From assembly GCA_000149265.1 (NCBI GenBank), contig CH003412.1, forward strand, positions 2,711,697 to 2,775,696: 64,000 nt of DNA, read 5' to 3'. A program made the position numbers and the translations under genes. Shown here one piece after another: positions 36,601-47,600 of the stretch (the stretch's first letter is position 1; each line of letters begins with the position of its first letter). Source of the DNA: Ciona savignyi (lineage: Eukaryota; Chordata; Ascidiacea; Phlebobranchia; Cionidae). The notes beneath the pieces were generated by a model. That model was not told the origin of the DNA. It searched no databases and was given only the letters and a program-made list of their open reading frames with translations.

Positions 36601-38085
36601 AACCATTATAGCTATATATAATCTTCCTGTTGCTTCCATACTATAGCCTACTATTACTGCGCTGCTAAAAGCTGACTGATACATTTTAATTAGGCTAAGA
36701 TTCAAAGTGCAAAATACTACTTGGAGTGAAAATGACTGGCGGGCCGCACAAAAACCTCAGGTGGGCCGCAATGTGGCTTGCGGGCCGCAGGTTGGACATC
36801 CCTGGTTTAAGCTATAATCTTCACCTTGACCTCTCTTGCGTGGTTAATCTCATGGCGTGATCCATTCTATTTAAAGCAGCTGTACCAAACTGAAGTGATA
36901 TTAAGACCACACTGCAATCTGGTGCAGACGTGCCATTGTAACAAAAATCCCATGTTGTAATGTCTTTCTTTATTTAATGCATGAGCGAATAATATGTTTA
37001 NNNNNNNNNNNNNNNNNNNNNNNNNNNNNNNNNNNNNNNNNNNNNNNNNNNNNNNNNNNNNNNNNNNNNNNNNNNNNNNNNNNNNNNNNNNNNNNNNNNN
37101 ATCTTTAGTAATTAACTAGCACTCCAAAGCTATTCAGGAGCAATTTTAGATTTTCTATCCTTTAATTTTTTTAAATTATTGATTTTCCAATAACTGTACA
37201 ATATGAACTAATTCAGATAGTTGCTTCCCTATCAACCAATACTTGAAAATATGGATTTTAGTTTTTGATAAAATGAGTAACCTCCATTTTGTGCAGCTGG
37301 AGCATGGATAGGTGGAGTTTACGTCGCAAAATCGACCGTTGAATTGTTTCTCAAATCGATGAGCGCATCGGCCGACGTGTTGGCGTTAGCTTCCATCGAA
37401 GTTGCTTTGGCTGATGTTCCAGAAGGCAAGAGTGTCACATTCAAATGGAGAGGAAAACCCCTGTTTATCAGGTGAGAATACAAGGTTTTTTCTAACCGTT
37501 TATCAAGGTTGTTAGGTTGACACCCACCATAAATCTCTTAGTTTTGGCAAACATGCGGCGTTAAAATAACTAATATTTCAATCGTAATTACCACATACAA
37601 GCTCTAGAAACCCGACTGGGCAGTCAGTAATCTTACTTCAGAAGATTTTGCAATGGTTTTTGTTTCCCCAATAACCCATCATTCCACTGGTTTCAAGAAA
37701 AGTCTGCTGGTTACGTAGTATTTCCACTTACAACCTTTAAACTAATGATAAATTATAACATCCATTCCCAACCACCTTGCGGAATTACAGACATCGAACA
37801 GCGGATGAAATTGCCACCGAGGAGGCTGTGAACCTCGCCGAGCTTCGTGATCCAGAGCACGACAACGTGCGGGTCCAGAAATCGGAGTTCCTCATCGTGA
37901 TCGGTATCTGCACTCACCTTGGCTGTGTTCCAATCGCGGACTCTGGAGATTTCGGGGGCTACTACTGTCCGTGCCACGGCTCCCACTACGACGCATCGGG
38001 CAGAATCCGAAAGGGCCCGGCCCCGCTCAACCTCGAAGTCCCAGAGTACACTTTCCCAAGCGAAGGGATCGTTAAAGTCGGTTAA
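33607..38085 (+). CDS. UQCRFS1: Cytochrome b-c1 complex Rieske iron-sulfur subunit
   Basis: Catalytic subunit of respiratory complex III in the inner mitochondrial membrane; its 2Fe-2S cluster takes an electron from ubiquinol and passes it to cytochrome c1. Five coding exons (33607-33660, 34752-34887, 36033-36188, 37297-37471, 37791-38085), all in phase, give 271 residues, the usual size. The N terminus lacks acidic residues, as in a mitochondrial presequence. [13 protein letters not shown] starts the mature part. The membrane helix follows [18 protein letters not shown], then the hinge with [11 protein letters not shown]. Cluster ligands are Cys214 and His216 in CTHLGC and Cys233 and His236 in CPCHGSH; Cys219 and Cys235 make the disulfide. 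A 100-N gap lies in intron 3. AATAAA is at 38166-38171. Introns hold at least four repeat insertions but no exon is damaged. Confidence 0.97.
33777..34072 (+). repeat. Full-length tRNA-derived SINE in UQCRFS1 intron 1
   Basis: Full copy. The tRNA-like head CCTAGCGGTTAAGTGCGTTG (A-box-like) and AGGTACGAAAGTGG (B-box-like) is followed by the constant body (CAAGGCACTTTACGAACATT, AGCGGATTAATGGGTTCTAC) and the tail ATATCATATCCTA. RNA polymerase III promoter boxes are inferred from the pattern. Confidence 0.93.
34073..34362. mobile_element. Foldback/inverted-repeat element abutting a SINE end
   Basis: Begins AATCTGCAGGACAGCA and ends TGCTGTCCCGCAGATT, which is its reverse complement with one mismatch. 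The middle holds a second hairpin: GGTAAGGGTATACCATGAA against TTCATGGTATATCCTTACC. It begins at the exact 3' end of the SINE. No coding capacity. Confidence 0.8.
34511..34690. mobile_element. Second inverted-repeat element related to 34073-34362
   Basis: Ends CACTAATTTGTGGGACA and TGTCCCGCAGATTAGTG pair with two mismatches. Internal words (CATAAGCC, ACTAAGGGTTTATCATGATA, TACCCTTACCCCGCT) match the first element. CAGATCCAG occurs on both sides (34496-34504 and 34695-34703) and could be a 9-bp target duplication of a slightly larger unit. Confidence 0.7.
35165..35335. mobile_element. 171-bp inverted-repeat element in UQCRFS1 intron 2
   Basis: TTCGGCAACACACTTAAAA at the left is matched as reverse complement by TTTTAAGTGTGTTGCCGAA at the right. 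No coding capacity and no clear target duplication. Confidence 0.75.
35347..35917. mobile_element. hAT-like non-autonomous element with 8-bp target duplication
   Basis: TAGGGCTGCGAA at the left pairs with TTCGCAGCCCTA at the right. A perfect 8-bp target-site duplication GACAATTC flanks it (35339-35346 and 35918-35925), as expected for hAT transposons. Inner ends carry many AACGGTTAACCG palindromes. The middle holds four tandem units of about 43-44 bp. No transposase frame. Confidence 0.92.
35497..35672 (+). repeat. Tandem repeat, about four units of 43-44 bp
   Basis: Each unit starts CATTCACACGT or a close variant and includes GATTGTTTGATTGTCAACG and ATAT(A/T)(C/A)GCA. The two middle units are nearly identical and the outer ones diverged. 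It lies inside the hAT-like element. Confidence 0.85.
36488..36804. mobile_element. hAT-like MITE with 8-bp target duplication
   Basis: Starts CAGGGATGTCCAACC and ends GGTTGGACATCCCTG, a perfect 15-bp inverted repeat. It is flanked by the 8-bp duplication GTTTAAGC (36480-36487 and 36805-36812). GGGCCGCA words repeat near both ends. This is the widespread CAGGG-TGTCCAACC hAT pattern. No coding capacity. Confidence 0.94.
37001..37100. other. Assembly gap (100 N)
   Basis: Run of exactly 100 N in UQCRFS1 intron 3, a conventional placeholder whose real length is unknown. Confidence 0.98.
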
Positions 38086-38648
38086 AAACTACTCATTCTT
38101 TTGTTTAAATTCAAGCATTGTTAGAAACTTTGTGGCATACTTTCCTGGTATGAGTTCAATTACTAAATAAAAACTTCTATATTTATTGGCAGTTGTGTTA
38201 AACTTGTTTGAAATAAATAGGAAATCTAAAATTTGCATTTGTGTTAGTCAAGCTGACTAGTTTAGTAGGTTACTTAAAACTTCTTTGCGTTTAGGCCAAA
38301 AGACTGGTAGCTATCTGGTCATTTGTTTTGTTAATAGAGGAACTTGGCAGTAAACTACTTCCACGTTTTAATCATATACAACAAACATATTGCAATAGCT
38401 CCATTAACTGTTTGTGGGGGTAATCTGACGATTGCTCATATTAAACCACACCAGTCTTATTCCTACTCTTAACTGAGGACTGTTCTTATAAAGCTGCTGA
38501 AGGTATCACAAGGTTTTCGATTTTTCCAAATTTATTTCTATACATACACACTGCAAAATTATACAATGCAGTATTTGTATTATCCTTTGAGCATTACCCA
38601 AGTCTAGATTACAACCACATGAAGTAACCAGCGCTGAAGTATAGTAAG
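38086..38648. other. Spacer between convergent UQCRFS1 and ZC3H18
   Basis: Holds the 3' ends of both genes: AATAAA at 38166-38171 for UQCRFS1 and TTTATT at 38531-38536, which reads AATAAA on the minus strand, for ZC3H18. Positions 38325-38470 carry a degenerate plus-oriented SINE (ATATTGCAATAGCTCC, GGTAATCTGACGATTGC). Confidence 0.65.
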
Positions 38649-41600
38649 TTATGTTAATTTTGCTCTCTTCTTCAAAATTGCGTTTTCCACCACCTTCAGT
38701 TGTTCCAGCAACTCCACTCTACGGTTGGCGATAACCGACGACTTCTTGGCTGCAGGTTTTGTGCTCATGGCAGCCGCGCTACGTTTTCTGTGGCCGAGTT
38801 TAAATTTAATAACAAGTAAAGACTTGGGTGTTTGCTTTTTTACATGTTAGACAGACCAATATTAAAGTTGTGTATTGCAATTTGTCTATACATATACTGT
38901 CGACTTGAGCCATTGTGACCCTGAGCGACCATTCTAGTATGTCATCCGCACCACCACTAATGTGGTAATACAAGCGACACACTTTTGTACATTAACATAA
39001 ATTTGTAAATAACATGAAATCTATCTCAACGACAAAAAATGCTCATTTTATAAAATACACTTAGTGTAGGAATACTACACATACTATAGTATAAATATCA
39101 CAGAGGATTTCAGGTCTAATTCCATAGCAAGCATTTACAGCAATGTGTTGTGTATATCTAGACCTGCTTTTAAGAACACCCCACTGTATTACACATGTTA
39201 AAATTACATTTATACCAAAACACACAAAATCCAACCTGCTTTCGACTCCACCACCTTTTGCTGTTTGCTGCTGCGGCTGGAAATAAAAATTATTATATCG
39301 ACCAACAGTCCATGGGGAAAGGTAGAAGATGTAGTCCTTAAGGCATTATTAGTTGGTTTATTAGAACATATATCAGTCACTACATGCATGGTATGTGGGC
39401 ATGAGTATAATGTATAGGATGGGAAGTTTATTTTAAAGCCTGTGTGGGTGACAAAGGACCTTATAAAAAATGAAAAAAAACGTTTAGAATAAACTGTTCT
39501 CACAGTCACCTATTGCAGCGCGTTGGGTATTTGACACAACATTTTTAAGTGATCGAGTAACCCCTACAAATTTATTACAAATATATCAAATACAACATTG
39601 ACTTAAAGATTCAAACCTTGTTGATAATCGTCATTTTGACGTCTTTCTTTCCTTTCGAGGGAACGGCAACTTTCGAAGGAGCTGCTTGCTTGGAGGCCTT
39701 TGCATTGGCTGCTTTTACTGTAATTATTGAGACAAATCGTGAGCATACTTACAATAAGTGTGTTTCAAATCAGGACACATATAAAGTTAACGCTAAAATA
39801 AGTATTGAACAAGTGGCTAACCAAAAGTTTAGGGTATTCTATTGCATAAGGCTTGTGTGTTGATTGGTACAAAGAAAACAAAGCACATATTATTATTGAA
39901 ATGTTTTGTAATATTACATAATTCGATGTTTTAATAAATAGAGAATAAACTTTGAGCATCTTAACATGGAAAGTATTTTGTTGGTTTTATAATTTTATCC
40001 TTTTTTTCAGGTTATTTTTGTTGTTGCTATGTTTAGTTACCACATATTTATTAGCACACTTCTTTATTTAGATTAATACCATGAACCTGTAAATGCTAAT
40101 GTAATGCAATCATAAATTATATGATATTGAAATAAATCTTTTAATGTAACCAGAAAACTGGTTGCACCAATGGTCAGAGTGTGGGTCTTTAATGCCAAGT
40201 CAGAAGTGCAAGTCTCACCAGAGGCCAGATTTAACAACTTGTTTACCTTTAACGACTTTCGCCACTTTAGTCTTCTTTGGTTTGTCTTCATCTGATGATG
40301 AGGATAGATCAGATGATGAACTTCCAGATCCTAGAGGTTTTAATTGATGTTGGAACATAATATTTTATTGGGAAAGCTTAGCTTATTGTTTATTTGGTAA
40401 GTTATAACTAGTCGCCTTGGTTAAAAATAAACAGTGGAATATACAATTTCGTATAAGACTGCATTTGTAATTGTAAAGTATTTTCTGTAATTCCATAGTT
40501 TCTCCATGTTGATTTTCCACTTGTTATCAAAGTGTGTTACATCGTCATGTTAATTTATTGCAAGATGCCATATTGTATAAATAAATGTATAATATTAAGA
40601 AGAATTTTTAGGTGTTTAAGGGGTGCAAAAATCGATTATGCGCTAATGCATCAGCATCCATATTGCTAAACTGCCAAGTTAAAGTATGCTGGTTATTTAA
40701 GTTAGTATAAAACAGGATTTTTAATCAGTAACAGGGATGGAAAATCAAGATCCACTGACCAGATGAACTGCTCCTGATTCGCTGTCGGACGACCCCTTGC
40801 CCTTTGACCTTGACCTCGAAGCAGAGCTGTCGGAGTGGGAGAACTCACTGCTGCTTGAAGTGTCAGTTTTCCTGTGTTGCACAAATTGGTTGGTTGGTGC
40901 TTCAGGTGCATCATGCAAGGTATGGTAAGATAGTTGTCCAAAAAAATTTTATTTTGAGCAATGTCAGAATGTTAATGTATTTCACTTTTAATTAAACAAC
41001 ATTTATTAGGTGTTTTTACCCAATATGTTTTCTGTTTTAAAGTTTGTTTTATTTACTTGAAGTGTTCTAAGCATTTTTTTAGTTTCTTTGCTTATTAATA
41101 TTCAGTCTTATTTTTATAACCGCTATAAAAAATATGCTTTTTTAGTTTAAGGAACTTACTTTTTCTTCGGTTTTGTTTTTTTGGGGGCGGTTTTCTTGGC
41201 TGGTCGACCCCGGTCCACCGGAGCGAGTTGTGGGGCAGAGGGAGGGGGCTGAAGATTTCGATTTTATTTCAAAACGGAAAAAGTTCAAAATTAAAGTATA
41301 AACTGTTATTCTAAAATAATGGAAAAGGTTTATAATTAAAGTATAAATTTTTATTTTAAAGAAATTTCAAGTTAACTATTGAGACTTTGGAAGTTACATT
41401 ACTAACCCAGTGTTCGGAAAAAACATCTACTATTTGGTCAAAACAAATATACTAGAATACCAGTCCATTCTTACCAGTGCTATCTTTCACAGGTCTCACC
41501 ACTATTTTTTCAAACGCTGAGGACTAATTACGCGAGCAAGTATAATATAGCATGCTTAGATTTTAACCAGTTTTGCCAAAAAGTTATCACTACTGGCTAA

Positions 41601-44600
41601 CATCTTTTTGATATGACTTTTAGCAACGTTCTGTGTTAACTTATATGAGGAATTAGTGTTCCGGCAAGTAAAATAAATGGGAAGCAATGTTTTAACAAGA
41701 TAGGTAGCAATGTTTCACAGTGTAGAAATATCTTTATTTTTTTTTAATTTACAAAACAATTAAATAAAACTTAAAATAATAATAACATATTCGGTTCTAA
41801 CCTTCGGTTTTGCAGCTACTGCTGTGTTCGGTTTGGTGACTTTTTGAACTTTTGCTTTTACCTCCAACGGAGCAGACTTAACCGCGACTTTTTTGGGCGG
41901 CGGAACCAACTTCATGGAGACTGGTTTTGGGGTTTTTGTTGATTTGCCGTTGGTTGCTGCCATGAATTAAAGCAGATGGGGTTTAACTTTGTTTAGAGTA
42001 GGGTACTCTAGTATAACCCCAGGTTAAGGATGGGGGGTGTTGAAAAACAGGTGTTTCTCATTAGATTATTTTCTTATACGAATGGGTAGGTTGTACATGA
42101 TAAAGATCCTTCTAATTTTACACCAATAACCAAGTGGGCAACAAGCATTTGTGACCCTCCAAACTCCAAATGAAGTGATAAATCTTTCATTTACGATTCA
42201 TTTGTTTAAAAATAGACAAAAAGTGAAAATAGACGAATTAAAAGACATCTTTACATTATCGCTGTTATTTCTGTGCACAAATAACTTTTTAAAAATCAAG
42301 GGTGATATAGCGCATATGGTAGCGTTTTACAATGTCAGCTTAAAGTTGGTGGTAAACCAGTATGTAAAATGAATAGGAAACCGTCACCACTACCTTCTTT
42401 TGCTTTGCCTTTCTTCTTCAGAACTTTCTTTGTAGATTTCTTGGGGGAAGGAGAACGATCAGACCCTGAACTGCTGAAAGAACTGTGGGAACAAGGTTGT
42501 GAGGTTGTTTATCATCGGATTGAAGTAATATTGGGTGTAGGGTGATAGGAATACCGGTGAAGACCCATATGGTCCAGTCCAGCCTAACCTTTTTACGTTA
42601 TGAATAATTTTTAAGAATTTGGCTTAAAGCTATGAAGTCCACCTAAACAAAACTTAAATCACCTGGAAAAAGATCTCGAAGAAGATCGACTTGAATACGA
42701 AGAATTTGATGACGATCTGTAAAAATCAAAAAAAGTTTTGAGAAACGAAATAGGATGATATACTCAGGTGAACCCTTGTGGGTGAGTCAATCAGAGAGTG
42801 TTAATACATAATATCTCGTACGTACAGTCAGGTTACTGTAGCAGTGTGTAGTGCATGCTGGAGACTTGTAATAAATTTATTACTCAACCCATTATTTTAC
42901 TACAATGCCCAGTTTTGATTAAATAATGCTATAATTCAAAACACAAAAAAACCATACGCATTAAAAAAATCTTTGGATACATCCCCTTAATTTAAAATAT
43001 TCCAGATACACCTTTGACCAAGTTAGTCTCGAGATTTAACACCCTTTCACTATCACAAACTTTTGTTCCAATTCAAAGATAATTTTGTTCACTGATACCT
43101 GGAGGATGATCCAGAACTTGAGGAGGAGGACCCAGATAAACTCCGACCTCTCACCTTCTTCTGACGACCTCGTGCCCATGGGTCGCTCCAGTTATCTGTG
43201 CGTGGAGCGCCAGACGAACCACCCGCTGGAGTTTTGCAATTAAATTGAAATGTCAATTTAACAGTTGTCTTTTTAGACTTTTAAAGTAAAAAGTTGCGAA
43301 ATTGTTTTTATGGAATATAAGATTTTTATGGAACATTGAGTTAAATATATTTGCTGTTTCTGATTTTTCTTTTTGCAATATTAAAAATTTTCACAAAAAT
43401 CTCCATTAAATCGAAATGTTATCTTCAGCAGTTTAGCTATTATCAAACATGATATTTGATGTAAAACAGCTTAAGCACAGTTCATTCCACCGTTTTTTTT
43501 ACAATTTTTTGTACCCGAAAAATTAATATACACATATTATTCCAAAAATCACTTTCTAAAATTTTAAAACTTTAATAAAAATAACAACACAGTACATGAA
43601 TAAATGCACATTTTGTCAATGATTCATCTGCAAAATTGCCACATAACAAACACAAATCGTAGCTCTAAACTACATCAAAGAGAGAAGAGCACAACCAACC
43701 TATTGGTGGATGAGGTGACTTGTGGTACTGATTCCCGGGCCCACCAGGTGGCACTACAGGTACGACATGACTCTCCACTTCCCGCCTGTTGATTTAAAAT
43801 GAAACATGAGCAGCTTGATTGGTTGGTACTGCCGTTTAGCATGGGGGTGGGGAAGGGAAACGAACTGAGTGACATAAATGATAGAATTGATCTCGTTTAC
43901 CTTTGTTGACCTGGTGAGAGTCTTCTGTCGTCCATCATTCTTCGTTGGTCCATTCTATCTCGCTCCCTAGGTAAAAAAAGACTTTTGTTATATTAGTAAA
44001 GATAGGTTCGAAGTAACACCAGTGACAGGAATGTTGGGCCTAAAAGGCAAGTTGATCAACAAAGACTTTAATATAAAATTAGAGTGATAATCATCCATCA
44101 TTTTTCTGTCCATTCGGCCTTTGCTCAGTGGAGTGATATTACTTAATGGCTAATGCATGTATGTTCTTTTGCCATAGGTGCACAACATGACTCATTATTA
44201 CATGTAGCTTTGTATTTAATACCAACAAAGTAAAAAAATTTCACATTTTAACTGCTTGCTTTTTTATGGTATGAACACAAACCAAATTAATCATTAATTT
44301 AATTTTATCGTGATTAACTGATAACAAATTGTGATTGTGATTAACTGATAACACGGGTGTTAACCAGTTAAAAATTAATAAATTCATCGCTCCAGTTGTA
44401 AGATGCTGCAATGCAAGTTTTGACTCGGGTTTTAAATATCTGGTTACTTTTGTAAGTCTTGACTAAGAAATATCTTTTGACTCAGGAATATCTCGCTCAG
44501 GAAAAATAAGTTTTGACTCAGGAATATCTCGCATATTAACGCATCAATAAAGTGGGAAAATGAAAAATGCCAACCTCATCATGTCTTCCATTCTGCGATC

Positions 44601-47600
44601 CCTGTAATCCCGATCCATTCGTGGCCCACCCCTCTCTGGTCTGAACCCGGGGTCACGCATGTGCGGCGGTAAATCATGGGGCGGGGGTCGGTCACGTGGG
44701 AACATTGGAGGGCGATCGTGTGGGTGAGGACCCATGTGCCGAGGGGGGCTTCTGGGGGGTGAAATTAGTGGGTTAAGTTATTGAGCCAAAATGCCTTATT
44801 AAAGGAAATTGAGCATATGAGTGCATAATATTACATAGTGTGTCTGCTGAAAATCGCTACATGTACAAGCCTATGTCTGAATGTACACTTCACTGAACTT
44901 AATCAATGCTGTTTTTTTAACTATTGTTAATTTAAATTTGTTTTAAATGATTACGAGGCATGTTGTTTTTGAAATTAACCGTATTCTTGTTATATGTCTG
45001 ACCTCTACAGTGAGACGAAATAGCTTTAAAAAAGTACAAATACAACTGCTCCACAATCACATTACCTCCGATCCATGCCCCGATGCATATCTCTGTGGAT
45101 GGGGTGGCCAGGAGGAGGTAAATCCCTTCCTCTTGGAGGTGGGGAGTCAGGTCTGCGGTGTCCTTCACCAGGCTGTGGTTGGAACGAATGTCAATGACAA
45201 TACCACCCAAGAGTGAAGCTAAGTAACCTCACCCATATATATACCAGAGCTTCCGACAAGAGGTTTTTCAACAATGGTGTAACAATATGTGACAAACTAC
45301 ATTGTTTTCATGCTATGCACTGGGAGATTAAGTATTCTTGATAAAAATTCTGACAGCCAGCTTTAGAGTTTTTATGTTTTCTTATAAAAGTGTTGCAGGG
45401 GTGAGGGAATTCATTATGACCAAAGTTAGTTATGCTAGTTAGTTTTTACACTCTCAACCATTATATTATTTGAAGTAGAAGTACTCTCAATGTTCCGTTT
45501 TTTACTTTACAGGGACTTGTTCCAGTAAAATGTACTTAACCCAATAAATGGTTTACCATTTAATCAGCATTATTACTAACCCGTCTTGGTGGTGAGCGAT
45601 CGTCGTGTGACTTTGAGTCGAATCTCTTCAACCTCTTTAGTTCTTCCGGTGGTGGAATAGCGTAACGATCATCGTCATCATATGCGTTAAATGGCGTGAA
45701 GCCTCTGCAAATTTTTGAGTCAATTTTTGTCGTTAAGAAATATATGTAGGAACACACAATGCATGTGACTCGTTAATTTTGATTAAAAACAAAAACAGCT
45801 AATATAACTGTATAAAGATGCATTGTGATTATTTTTAAATTGCAGGGATGATGGCAACATTTTTTCTGCCGAAACTTTTTCCACCATGCGTGTATTTTTA
45901 TTTTAATGGCTTTTATTGCTTTTAATCAGAAATAAATGTCTAGTAAAATTTCAGGGTTATCTAAAAAGGATGGATGAGACACTACTTATTTTTCTCCTAT
46001 GAAAGAGCAAGTGACCTACAGGTGATCATCATATTACCCAGTGCCCACAGACGGAATGTCTGAGCTGTTTCATTTAGATTAAAATAAACTGCGATTTTTG
46101 ATTGATCCTTTTGAATTCACTTGATATAGGCAACTTCCAGTAAATTAAGATATGAACTGCAAAACAAAACAAACAAAACCATGCATACACCAGAACCACA
46201 CCAAAATGAACAATTTAACGGAATGATGCACTTTAGTAATCCAGGCAAAACACATACATCAGTGACACCAGCAATCGATTATCTATCCCGCAAATATTAC
46301 GCGCAACTACGCGACAGTGAGGCCCCCATACCTCATATCATCCACCAGTGGTTTCTGCACAATATAATCCAAATCTCGATCCACGTTGAGGGATTCGTTG
46401 AGCGAAATTATCTCCCTCTTCCTCATGAAGTCCGGCTCCTGGACTTTTCGCTGCATTGCTCGCCTCCTCATCTGTGAGGAAAATGGAGAAGGAGTCAGAT
46501 TACGTGAGGTTGATTATTTTAGGGGTGTAAAATTTAGATGAAAGTTAGTTTTTGTAGTCACTTAGTGAACATTGTCTCAACCTAGTGGATAAAAACTGAA
46601 ACAAATTCTAAGCTATAGTACTGGAAAGAATGCAAGTTACAGCCTCTGTTTATATCAATGAAGCAATAAAAATGGGAACACCCAAGTGAATTCTTAGAGG
46701 TAGATAGGAATATAGGAGGTATGTGGGTATCACTGTCACAAAGTAAATTGTTCATTGGCATTTAGATGAGCAGTACTGATCAGAAGATCTTCCACCCACA
46801 GCCAAATTGTCGGATCAACTTGTTCAAGTGTTTATTACAATATTAATGAGCCATTTTCACCTGCTGGACTAAAACAAACTCACTAACTGTCTTGCCCAGG
46901 GACCTGGATAGAAACCTTATGCTCTGAATGACGGGAAATGCAAATGGTGTTGTAACATGATCATTTTTTGGTATACATATTCAGGAGAACTTTAGGGAGA
47001 AATCAGTAAAAAACCATGTAATTCCACAAAAATCGCTTGGGCTGCGAGACTTTTAAAACAGAGTTAAACGTAATGGTTTTATTACCCTAATTGAAACTCA
47101 GCTTCCACGTACCTCTTTGGCGTGCCGGAGTCCTCTCTCCCAAGCAGTTTCCATCCTTGGATGATGCATCATCTCATGCGGATGCATTGGTCCAGGTGCC
47201 TACGTTGGTGCGCAAATTATAAATATTGATAAAAATTTATCTGGAAATTTTACACTAATTTTAACCACAGGATAGTAATGAGGGTAAAGGGTCTCACCCG
47301 AGGGTCAAACGGTGGGGGTCCGCGAGGAGGGGAGGGTGGGAGCGGGTTTCTCTCTGCAAACAGGTTGTAGCTTCCTGTGGGTGATGGAGGTTATAAACAC
47401 TCGACTTGATCCATCTACAAACATCAGTAAGCCAATTCTAGTGTTCTCAACAATTTGCAATGTTATTTCTCCTTTTGCTATTCCCATATCTCCTACCCCG
47501 GGTATATGACCGCTATCTATAGTTTCATCCGTCTACAAACATCAGTAATACAATTCTGTTGCCTTGAAGCAGGCATAGACCAGTAAGCTGAGAATACTCA

